A stretch of 7,016 nucleotides of DNA from Clostridia bacterium (GTDB taxonomy: Bacteria > Bacillota > Clostridia > DSM-8532): the NCBI GenBank assembly GCA_026418215.1, contig JAOABT010000015.1, positions 1 through 7,016 on the forward strand, in the 5' to 3' direction. Numbering within the stretch: the stretch's first letter is position 1; each line of letters begins with the position of its first letter. The notes beneath the pieces were generated by a model. The model saw nothing but the letters and a program-made list of their open reading frames with translations, had not been told where the DNA came from and made no database searches. The position numbers and the translations under genes are program-made. Below, piece after piece: positions 1 to 4,897 of the stretch.

Positions 1-1553
1 GTATAGTGCTGGAAGGCTGCCTGCATCCTGACATGCCATTCCGGGGAGATATCATGGGAGGTCACGTAAACCTCGCGGATATCCTGGGGAACCTCGGGCA
101 CATCGTGTAAGGAGCCCTTATTCGCTATAATTCTCATGAGCTCGTCGGAATAGAAGTTCTGGCGCTCGGCCACTTCCTTGAAATAGGGATTAACCTCTAC
201 GAGCTCCGTTCCATCCATGACATATTTGATATATGAAATAGCAAACAGAGGCTCAATGCCGCTTGAAACACCTGCGATGATGCTCAGGGTGCCTGTGGGC
301 GCAATCGTTGTGGTTGTGGCATTTCTAATTTTGATGCCCTTGGCGGCATAAATGCTCTTGTCGTAGTAGGGGAAAACGCCCTTCACAAGCGCGATTTCCT
401 CGCTCTTTTGCTTGGCCTCTCTGTCGATAAAGCTCATAACCTCTTCTGCAAGCGCCTCAGCTTCCCTGGAGTTGTAGGGGATACCCAGGATCAGCAGCAA
501 GTCGGCCCAGCCCATAACGCCAAGACCTATTTTGCGGGTCCCGCGGGTCATCTGGTCTATCTCAGGCAAAGGATAGTTATTGACATCAATAACGTTGTCA
601 AGGAAATGGACGGCCTTGCGAACCGTCTCCTTAAGCTTGTCAAAATCAACCTCGGGACCGTTTTCGCCGTCCTTAACCATAACGCTTAAGTTGATAGAAC
701 CTAGGTTACAGGCCTCATAGGGGAGCAAGGGCTGTTCGCCGCAGGGGTTTGTGCTTTCAATCTCTCCAAGTGCGGGAGTAACATTATCCCTGTTGATACG
801 GTCAATAAAGACAATACCGGGCTCGCCGTTCTTCCAGGCCATGCGAACCATGGTCTCAAAAACCTCTCGTGCATTTAACGAGCCTTTGACCTCATGGGTC
901 TTGGGGTCGTAGAGATCATAATTCTTGCCTTCCTCAACAGCTTCCATGAAGTTTTCTGTTAAGGCTACGCTGATATTGAAGTTGGTGATATCGGCATTAT
1001 CCTGCTTGCAGGCGATGAATTCGAGAATATCGGGATGATCCACGCGCAGAATACCCATGTTGGCGCCACGGCGGGTTCCGCCCTGCTTCACCGCTTCGGT
1101 TGCAGCGTTAAAGACCTTCATGAAGCTCACGGGGCCGCTGGCAACACCTCCGGTTGAGTTGACGCATGATCCCTTGGGACGAAGGCGGTTAAAGGAGAAT
1201 CCGGTTCCTCCGCCGCTCTTGTGAATCAAAGCAGCATTCTTGACGCTGTCGAAGATGCCTTCCATACTGTCTTCAATGGGAAGAACGAAGCAAGCGGAAA
1301 GCTGACCGAGAGGACGGCCTGCATTCATTAAAGTCGGTGAATTGGGCAAAAACTCCAGATTCACCATCATATCGTAAAAGCTCTGTTCAATGTTCTGAAG
1401 CTCCCCTGTTGAAGCATACTGCGCATCTGCAGCGGCCACAGTTTTCGCAACTCTTCGGAACATATCCTCGGGAGTTTCCACAACCTTGCCTTCCTTATCT
1501 CGGGCAAGATATCTTTTCTCCAGAACCTTAATAGCATTCGAACTTAGCGGCAT
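1..1553 (-). CDS. nrdJ: Adenosylcobalamin-dependent (class II) ribonucleotide reductase, N-terminal 517 residues
   Basis: Reduces ribonucleotides to deoxyribonucleotides in the cytoplasm using a B12-derived thiyl radical. The frame is open to the left edge, so the C-terminus, including the expected CxxC redox tail, lies outside. Seen in translation: the N-terminus begins directly with the RNR region (LEKRYLARDKEGK, TPEDMFRRVA) with no ATP-cone. Cys88 (LSACFVLP) and Cys282 (EACNLGSINL) fit the redox pair. Asn269, Cys271 and Glu273 in STNPCGEQPLLP fit the active-site N-x-C-x-E triad, Cys271 being the radical cysteine. The glycine-rich HKSGGGTGFSF (111-121) and QGGTRRGANMG (157-167) are typical of class II enzymes. 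ATG 1553 is chosen because GGAGG sits 7 nt upstream; the nearby ATG at 1560 is in another frame and soon hits a stop. The promoter and two NrdR-like boxes lie just upstream. The family call is near certain; intactness beyond the window is unknown. Confidence 0.95.
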   Translation of the reverse strand, partial: MPLSSNAIKVLEKRYLARDKEGKVVETPEDMFRRVAKTVAAADAQYASTGELQNIEQSFYDMMVNLEFLPNSPTLMNAGRPLGQLSACFVLPIEDSMEGIFDSVKNAALIHKSGGGTGFSFNRLRPKGSCVNSTGGVASGPVSFMKVFNAATEAVKQGGTRRGANMGILRVDHPDILEFIACKQDNADITNFNISVALTENFMEAVEEGKNYDLYDPKTHEVKGSLNAREVFETMVRMAWKNGEPGIVFIDRINRDNVTPALGEIESTNPCGEQPLLPYEACNLGSINLSVMVKDGENGPEVDFDKLKETVRKAVHFLDNVIDVNNYPLPEIDQMTRGTRKIGLGVMGWADLLLILGIPYNSREAEALAEEVMSFIDREAKQKSEEIALVKGVFPYYDKSIYAAKGIKIRNATTTTIAPTGTLSIIAGVSSGIEPLFAISYIKYVMDGTELVEVNPYFKEVAERQNFYSDELMRIIANKGSLHDVPEVPQDIREVYVTSHDISPEWHVRMQAAFQHY

Positions 1554-1599
1554 GGCTCATCCTCCGTTATTTTAACAATTTATCGTTTGGAACAATTAA

Positions 1600-1647
1600 G
1601 CAATAGATATAGTATGCATCGTTATCTTGAATACCAATATATAGGGC
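1600..1647 (-). promoter_or_regulatory. Tandem NrdR-like boxes in the nrdJ leader
   Basis: The proximal box (1632-1647) contains CAATATATAG, a 10/10 match to the core of the NrdR consensus CWATATATWG. The distal box (1600-1615) has ATAGATATAG, 8/10 in the core. The box centres are 32 bp apart, about three helical turns, which is the usual spacing for paired NrdR sites. The first box abuts the predicted transcription start, so NrdR bound there would repress nrdJ when dATP/ATP is high. The distal box is degenerate, so the pair is a strong candidate rather than proof. Confidence 0.65.
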
Positions 1648-1654
1648 GTAATCT

Positions 1655-1683
1655 ATTATATCCACCCCAAGCAGAGATTTCAA
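1655..1683 (-). promoter_or_regulatory. Sigma-A promoter of nrdJ
   Basis: Read leftward, a -35 TTGAAA (1683-1678) and a perfect -10 TATAAT (1660-1655) are separated by exactly 17 bp. The predicted start near 1648 gives a leader of about 95 nt before the nrdJ ATG. That leader is too short for a cobalamin riboswitch. Confidence 0.8.
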
Positions 1684-1720
1684 TACTCTTCCTTTAACAA
1701 AGCTTCCATTAAACTTAGGG

Positions 1721-1750
1721 TTACTTAAAAAATGACAATTATGATATAAT
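1721..1750 (+). promoter_or_regulatory. Extended -10 promoter for the 31-codon microprotein gene
   Basis: TGATATAAT (1742-1750) is a perfect TGN-TATAAT extended -10. The -35 is poor (TTACTT at 1721-1726, 18-bp spacer), as is usual for extended -10 promoters. The start should fall around 1756-1758, leaving a leader of only about 12 nt that is nearly all Shine-Dalgarno sequence. It diverges from the nrdJ promoter. Confidence 0.6.
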
Positions 1751-1768
1751 GCCTCTGAGGTGAATGAC

Positions 1769-1864
1769 ATGAAAAGCAACACAACCTTAAAATACTTCCT
1801 CATTGGTTTCGCCGTGACTATCGTTGTCTTAGGCGGTTTACTGGCCTTGCTGCTGACACTATAA
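1769..1864 (+). CDS. 31-aa single-pass membrane microprotein, function unknown
   Basis: A 31-codon frame encoding a short polar N-terminus (MKSNTTLKYF) followed by one uninterrupted hydrophobic helix at about residues 10-31, with a glycine pair (GG, 22-23) in it. The two lysines before the helix suggest an N-in topology. Support for a real gene: the Shine-Dalgarno GAGGTGA (1757-1763) ends 5 nt before the ATG, a perfect extended -10 lies just upstream, and a rho-independent terminator begins 25 bp after the stop. It is therefore a complete monocistronic unit. A GTG at 1760 is in frame but lies inside the Shine-Dalgarno. I recognise no family. It could be a subunit or regulator of a membrane complex, or a toxin-like hydrophobic peptide; nothing in the sequence decides. 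A 105-codon frame on the opposite strand is treated as a shadow because it overlaps the nrdJ promoter and this unit. Confidence 0.6.
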   Translation: MKSNTTLKYFLIGFAVTIVVLGGLLALLLTL

Positions 1865-1889
1865 GATTGTAATGACACCTGCATACATG

Positions 1890-1915
1890 CCCTGAAATGA
1901 GTTTTCAGGGTTTTT
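1890..1915 (+). terminator. Rho-independent terminator after the microprotein gene
   Basis: The arms CCCTGAAA (1890-1897) and TTTCAGGG (1903-1910) form a perfect 8-bp stem with a 5-nt loop, followed by five T (1911-1915). It lies only about 30 bp before the start of the MTHFR-like gene, so it separates the two units or leaves that gene dependent on read-through or a poorly defined promoter. Confidence 0.85.
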
Positions 1916-1944
1916 CTATATTCAATACATATAAAGAGGTATCT

Positions 1945-2859
1945 ATGCTAAAACAAAAACTATTGGAAAAGCAATCCGGCATTCTCACCTACAGCCTGAC
2001 ACCGCCTAAAGCCACCAACCCCCATGAAAAGCTGCTGGAGATTTCTCAAAGACAGGTTGAGCGCATTCGAAACCTCGATATTGATGCTCTGGTGCTTTAT
2101 GATATCCAGGACGAGTCGGAAAGAAACAATGAAAACAGGCCTTTTCCCTTTATCTCAACGGTTGACCCTGTGCTTTACAGCCGCGAGTACCTAAAGGAGA
2201 TCAGCGTTCCCAAAATCATCTACCGCTATGTAGGAAAATACGACGCTGAAGAGTTATCCTCCTGGATTCACTCTGAGCCTGAAACCGACAAATATTCTGT
2301 TTTTGTCGGGGCGGCTTCAAGCACGCAAGAGGTCCGGCTGCGTCTTAACGATGCCTATGCACTTGCCAGAGGAAATGATCATTTTACGCTTGGCGGCGTC
2401 ACCATGCCCGAGCGCCACATCAAAAATCAGAACGAGCACACAAGAATCCTTCAAAAGCAGGAATACGGCTGCTCGTTCTTTATCTCGCAGGTCACCTATA
2501 ATATTGAAGCCTCAAAGAACATGCTGTCGGATTATTATTACGCCTGCAAGGAACAAGGAATCAAGATGGCCCCCATCCTTTTCACCCTGACACCCTGCGG
2601 CTCGCTGCAGACCTTAGAGTTTATGCAGTGGCTCGGCATCAGCATCCCGAAGTGGCTTGAAAATGATTTGAAGCACTCCGAGGACATTCTCGAGAAGTCG
2701 GTGGCGCTTTCTAAAGAAGTCTTTAAGGAGCTCTGGGCCTATGCCTGTGAGAAGAAAATCCCCATCGGCTGCAATATTGAGAGCCTCTCTGTGAGAAAGC
2801 TCGAGATTGAAGCCTCTATTGAGCTTTTGAAGAACATTAAAGAGCTGTTTGCTAAATGA
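1945..2859 (+). CDS. Methylenetetrahydrofolate-reductase-like TIM-barrel protein, 304 aa
   Basis: Related to the enzymes that reduce 5,10-methylene-THF to 5-methyl-THF in methionine and one-carbon metabolism; soluble and cytoplasmic. Seen: an N-terminal strand ending in TPPK (19-22), where MetF has its FPP motif; TLGGVTMPERH (148-158); GCSFFISQVTYN (175-186), matching the family's G-a-d-f-i-x-T-Q-x-x-y/F strand; MAPILFTLTP (208-217), matching its PI-x-x-x-x-x-P strand; and GISIPKWLENDL (231-242), matching G-x-x-IP-x-x-l-x-x-x-L. The length is close to the roughly 300-residue catalytic domain. ATG 1945 is chosen because AAAGAGG ends 5 nt before it; the longer frame from 1897 starts inside the upstream terminator. 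The residue aligned by eye with the catalytic Glu of the SFEFFPP motif is a serine (YSLTPP), so it may be a noncanonical member or have another substrate. A terminator follows 11 bp after the stop. Family likely; exact reaction unproven. Confidence 0.75.
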   Translation: MLKQKLLEKQSGILTYSLTPPKATNPHEKLLEISQRQVERIRNLDIDALVLYDIQDESERNNENRPFPFISTVDPVLYSREYLKEISVPKIIYRYVGKYDAEELSSWIHSEPETDKYSVFVGAASSTQEVRLRLNDAYALARGNDHFTLGGVTMPERHIKNQNEHTRILQKQEYGCSFFISQVTYNIEASKNMLSDYYYACKEQGIKMAPILFTLTPCGSLQTLEFMQWLGISIPKWLENDLKHSEDILEKSVALSKEVFKELWAYACEKKIPIGCNIESLSVRKLEIEASIELLKNIKELFAK

Positions 2860-2870
2860 AATAAACAAAA

Positions 2871-2899
2871 CCCTGAAAGCATAGAGCCTTCAGGGTTTT
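2871..2899. terminator. Bidirectional rho-independent terminator between the MTHFR-like gene and tRNA-Leu
   Basis: CCCTGAAAGC (2871-2880) pairs with GCCTTCAGGG (2886-2895) around a 5-nt loop with one A-C mismatch. Rightward it is followed by TTTTATT. Leftward it is followed by TTTTGTTTAT. It can therefore end the MTHFR-like transcript and also the leftward tRNA transcript whose 3' end is a few bases away. Confidence 0.85.
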
Positions 2900-2901
2900 A
2901 T

Positions 2902-2962
2902 TGGTGCTCGAGACCGGAGTCGAACCGGTACGGAGGATTAGTCCGACGGATTTTAAGTCCGT
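2902..2962 (-). tRNA. 3' part of tRNA-Leu(UAA), displaced at an integration junction
   Basis: Read leftward, in order: anticodon stem ACGGA/TCCGT (2962-2958 with 2950-2946) around loop CTTAAAA, giving anticodon UAA at 2955-2953; a class II variable arm CGGA-loop-TCCG (2945-2931); T-arm ACCGG-TTCGACT-CCGGT (2929-2913); acceptor 3' strand CTCGAGC (2912-2906); discriminator A; and encoded CCA (2904-2902). The acceptor 5' strand, D-arm and everything 5' of the anticodon stem are missing: the sequence beyond 2962 is AT-rich and has no D-arm. It cannot be a functional tRNA here. The break exactly at the anticodon stem fits an integrase that crosses over in the anticodon loop, which duplicates the block from there to the tRNA 3' end. 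Confidence 0.85.
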
Positions 2963-3119
2963 TGTTTATTAAGTTATTAAACATTTCTTTTGGTTTATTT
3001 ATTTATCCCGCTCTTACACATGGCTTATAACGCAAGTATCTGTTTATTTACTTAACTTTATTAAGATTTATATTAATGCAATAAAAGTATATTTTTATGA
3101 TGTGTGACATTTTAGTGAC
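2963..3119. other. AT-rich gene-free flank of the attachment site
   Basis: No gene is seen. An imperfect palindrome (2963-2983, outer arms TGTTTA/TAAACA) directly abuts the tRNA fragment. Its left half TGTTTATT recurs at 3041-3048, and ATAAAA/TTTTAT forms a small inverted repeat near 3081-3098. These could be integrase or excisionase arm sites. They may also arise by chance in such AT-rich DNA. Confidence 0.35.
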
Positions 3120-3320
3120 TCAGAATATTGATTTAGCCATACATAATTTGCAGCTTTCTTGGTGTAGTAATTCATGCGCCTTTAAAAGTTGATCTAACTT
3201 ATAAATCTCACATTCGTCTAAGTTCTTGGTGTAGTCATTGTAGCAGTCAATGTAATTGTCATACCTCTTTCTTGTCTCTTCATTCATCCACCCAATGTTA
3301 TGTGCTTCGACACTGACCAT
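3120..3320 (-). CDS. Small acidic/charged protein, 66 aa, function unknown
   Basis: A hydrophilic, probably helical protein rich in Asp, Glu, Lys and Tyr, with no signal peptide or membrane segment. A CxxC pair lies close to the C-terminus (ESCKLCMAKSIF), and two more cysteines lie at about residues 26 and 37. I recognise no family. The ATG at 3320 is preceded by GGAGG at a 9-nt distance. A near-consensus promoter carrying a LexA-like palindrome lies 68-96 bp upstream. This is the gene nearest the attachment site and is transcribed toward it, a position often held by excision factors, but it lacks an obvious helix-turn-helix, so that role is speculative. Confidence 0.6.
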   Translation of the reverse strand: MVSVEAHNIGWMNEETRKRYDNYIDCYNDYTKNLDECEIYKLDQLLKAHELLHQESCKLCMAKSIF

Positions 3321-3370
3321 TAATATGCGCCTCCAATGATAATAATTTTGCCCCCCCTAGTCAACATTAT

Positions 3371-3384
3371 AGAACGTTTGTTCT
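3371..3384 (-). promoter_or_regulatory. LexA-like (SOS) box overlapping the start site of the 66-aa gene
   Basis: AGAACAAACGTTCT (read leftward) matches the Gram-positive LexA consensus CGAACRNRYGTTYC at 12 of 14 positions, with the core GAAC-N4-GTTC intact. It lies 3 bp beyond the -10, over the predicted transcription start, where a repressor would block initiation. It could instead be an operator for the divergent HTH protein. Confidence 0.5.
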
Positions 3385-3387
3385 TTT

Positions 3388-3416
3388 ATTATAGTCCTCC
3401 CCTCTGTTGGAATCAA
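3388..3416 (-). promoter_or_regulatory. Sigma-A promoter of the 66-aa gene
   Basis: Read leftward: -35 TTGATT (3416-3411), a spacer of exactly 17 bp, and a perfect -10 TATAAT (3393-3388). The start is predicted near 3381. The leader of about 60 nt contains a run of seven G (3357-3351). It is divergent from the HTH gene. Confidence 0.7.
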
Positions 3417-3452
3417 TATTTATTATACCAATCAGACACCAATTTAAGGTAA

Positions 3453-3472
3453 TTTTCTAAACAAATTAGAAT
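3453..3472 (+). repeat. Outlying copy of the 20-bp parC-like repeat
   Basis: Contains TTCTA-N7-TAGAA with the same geometry as the two tandem copies upstream of parM, and matches the second of those at 15 of 20 positions. It lies in the divergent intergenic region about 70 bp before the HTH gene. A weaker partial copy may follow at about 3472-3491. Confidence 0.6.
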
Positions 3473-3541
3473 ATTCTTAACTTTCTTGCAACATTATGAG
3501 CAATAGTTTAATATTAGTGTAAAATTTAGTCAGTTTAGGCG

Positions 3542-3754
3542 GTGGTACATATATACCCGCTCAAAAATAATTTGAGACAAATACGGGTAAAGGAATACGA
3601 TATGACGGCTACAGATTTTGCAGAATTTTTAGGAGTGAAACTCGGGGCATATAGCTCATGGGAACTCGGTAACTCTTTCCCAAGTTTACGAAAGGCTTAT
3701 GCTATTGCAGAAAAGTTAAGCCGTCCTATCACTGACATTTGGTACAAAGGTTAA
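3542..3754 (+). CDS. Small XRE/Cro-type helix-turn-helix regulator, 70 aa
   Basis: One Cro/CI-like domain fills the protein: LRQIRVKEYDMTATDFAEFLGV, then YSSWELGNSFPSLRKAYAIAEKL and a PITDIW end, the usual five-helix pattern (recognition helix about residues 36-44). Length is typical of stand-alone element regulators. The start is doubtful: GTG 3542 has only AGG two bases upstream, while the best Shine-Dalgarno (AGGCGGTGG, 3537-3545) overlaps that GTG and is optimally placed for an ATA codon at 3551. The HTH itself begins just after, so an initiator at 3542 or 3551 is needed to keep helix 1; the internal ATG at 3602 would remove it. Candidate promoters are TTGCAA (3486) N17 TAATAT (3509) or a -10 TAAAAT at 3520. 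It probably controls the divergent gene, itself or the parM operon. Confidence 0.75.
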   Translation: MVHIYPLKNNLRQIRVKEYDMTATDFAEFLGVKLGAYSSWELGNSFPSLRKAYAIAEKLSRPITDIWYKG

Positions 3755-3784
3755 ATTAGAACCGCTTTCCTTATTGATGCACAG

Positions 3785-3824
3785 TATTCTAATTAATCTA
3801 GAATATTTCTATTCATTTTAGAAT
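3785..3824 (+). repeat. Two tandem 20-bp dyad repeats, likely parC centromere/operator
   Basis: TATTCTAATTAATCTAGAAT (3785-3804) is followed immediately by ATTTCTATTCATTTTAGAAT (3805-3824), 14 of 20 identical. Each carries TTCTA-N7-TAGAA. Tandem 20-bp units upstream of parM are the expected form of a type II centromere bound by ribbon-helix-helix ParR dimers. The second unit overlaps the likely -35 region of parM, so binding would also repress the operon. Confidence 0.7.
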
Positions 3825-3838
3825 TTCTTTAATATAAT
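3810..3838 (+). promoter_or_regulatory. Promoter of the parM operon
   Basis: A perfect -10 TATAAT is at 3833-3838. At 17-bp spacing the -35 would be TATTCA (3810-3815), weak and inside the second 20-bp repeat. Transcription would begin near 3845, giving a leader of about 40 nt. Confidence 0.55.
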
Positions 3839-3884
3839 TGCATATACTGATATCAGAAGCCATCCAAAGAGGTATGTTTATCCC

Positions 3885-4748
3885 ATGATCTTAGGCATTG
3901 ACTTGGGTAATTTCTACACCAAAACCTCCCGCGAAACACTTTTTACATCTAAATGCTCCAGAAAACCTAATTTGATATACAACAATTCTATAACCCTTGA
4001 TGGGCATACCGTTTACATTGGCGAAGGAACTCACGACACCGAATACCGCAAGATAAAAAAGCAATATCTGAGGCACCATTTCTTGTTTGCACTCGGGATT
4101 ACATCACCTGACCCGGTTAACAAGGTTGTTGTCGGCTTGCCTATATCTCAATACAAGGAGGATAAGTCCGAGCTGAAGAATATGCTTTCTTCCCTTTCTG
4201 GGATAGAATTCAAAATTAACAGCACGCTTAAAAAAGTAAATATAACCGTTGAGGTGTACCCAGAAGGTGTTGCGGCTGTCGTGGGCACATCATTTCGCGG
4301 CGTGTTCATTGACATTGGTGGTAGAACAACGGACGCTGGGTTTATTTATGATGAAAATGGCATGAAAAAAGTTGATAATCCTATCTCTATTCCCAGGGGA
4401 ACCCTTAATTTATACTCCGATTTCGTGTCAGTTCTCAATGCACGATATGGCCTTGATATGGAGCCGTTGGATGCAGAGTTGATCCTTAAAGAGGGCTTGA
4501 GAATTGATGGGAAAAGTGCAGACATCTCGTTTGCCATGGACACGTTCAAGCAATATGTGGAAGAACTAATTTCCATGTTGGCCGTGAATTACAAGCTGAA
4601 AACAAACCCTGTGCTATTAATTGGCGGTGGCGGCTGCACGCTTCAATCTCCGTTGATGTCCAGAATACCCAATGCATTTATTCATGAGGATGCCATATTT
4701 GCAAACGCTAAAGGCTTTAAAAGGGTTGGTGAATTGACATGGCAATGA
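3885..4748 (+). CDS. parM: ParM-type actin-like partition ATPase, 287 aa
   Basis: Predicted to polymerise with ATP into filaments that push apart sister copies of the element bound by ParR at parC. Actin-superfamily motifs in order: phosphate-1 DLGNFYTK (6-13), VVVGLPISQYK (81-91), the connecting YPEGVAAV (125-132), phosphate-2 DIGGRTTD (143-150), adenosine loop LLIGGGG (244-250), and a C-terminal ANAKGF (273-278) common in ParM/Alp proteins. It is somewhat shorter than R1 ParM (about 320). ATG 3885 is required for the phosphate-1 strand. The Shine-Dalgarno AAAGAGG (3866-3872) is 12 nt away, unusually far, with a decoy ATG at 3874 between. It is followed by a ribbon-helix-helix gene overlapping its stop codon and preceded by tandem repeats, the parC-parM-parR order of type II systems. 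Chromosomal actin homologues (MreB, FtsA) do not fit the size or context. Confidence 0.85.
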   Translation: MILGIDLGNFYTKTSRETLFTSKCSRKPNLIYNNSITLDGHTVYIGEGTHDTEYRKIKKQYLRHHFLFALGITSPDPVNKVVVGLPISQYKEDKSELKNMLSSLSGIEFKINSTLKKVNITVEVYPEGVAAVVGTSFRGVFIDIGGRTTDAGFIYDENGMKKVDNPISIPRGTLNLYSDFVSVLNARYGLDMEPLDAELILKEGLRIDGKSADISFAMDTFKQYVEELISMLAVNYKLKTNPVLLIGGGGCTLQSPLMSRIPNAFIHEDAIFANAKGFKRVGELTWQ

Positions 4749-4897
4749 AGATTCAAGTCAGCTTTAAGAAAAAGGAAAAGACAATATATGATTTTGCAAA
4801 TAAGAAAAAAAGCCCTTCTGCCTACATCAAGGAACTGATAGAAGAGGATATGTCCAAAAACAGGCCCGAAAAGAAGGTGAATGTATGGAATTTCTAA
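4739..4897 (+). CDS. parR: Minimal ParR-like ribbon-helix-helix protein, 52 aa
   Basis: Likely centromere-binding adaptor and autorepressor of the partition operon. Seen: a strand KIQVSF (residues 4-9), helix A around KEKTIYDFANK (13-23), a turn with SPS, and helix B AYIKELIEEDM (29-39), the ribbon-helix-helix pattern and very like the N-terminus of staphylococcal-type ParR. After it there is only a basic linker and a short aromatic end (VNVWNF). Plasmid ParR proteins usually exceed 100 residues, so this is the DNA-binding domain plus a tail that might contact ParM. ATG 4739 overlaps the end of parM by 10 nt, with GGTGA six bases upstream; ATG 4745 (an ATGA overlap with the parM stop) is an alternative. 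The frame is too short to be found by many gene callers. The RHH fold is well supported; the ParR role rests on gene order. Confidence 0.75.
   Translation: MAMKIQVSFKKKEKTIYDFANKKKSPSAYIKELIEEDMSKNRPEKKVNVWNF

Noticed and set aside
408..1531. Rightward open frames of 93 and 64 codons inside nrdJ
   Set aside because: They are antisense to conserved RNR motifs and have no upstream ribosome binding site or promoter.
1554..1648. Cobalamin riboswitch in the nrdJ leader
   Set aside because: The leader is about 95 nt, AT-rich, and shows no B12-box or extended pairing; such riboswitches are around 200 nt.
1567..1884. 105-codon frame on the minus strand upstream of nrdJ
   Set aside because: It contains the nrdJ promoter and NrdR-like boxes, has no convincing Shine-Dalgarno, and its 5' part is antisense to the microprotein gene.
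2940..3320. Group I intron interrupting tRNA-Leu(UAA)
   Set aside because: Known introns in this tRNA split the anticodon loop. Here the loop and the 5' strand of the anticodon stem are intact, and no 5' tRNA half or intron core appears within reach on the minus strand.
3351..3357. C7 tract as a phase-variation switch
   Set aside because: It lies in the untranslated leader of the 66-aa gene, between the promoter and the Shine-Dalgarno, so slippage would not change a reading frame.
3785..3824. Tandem repeats as a CRISPR array or transposon ends
   Set aside because: The units are contiguous with no spacers, only 70% identical, and lie in a parM promoter. There is no cas gene, transposase or target duplication.
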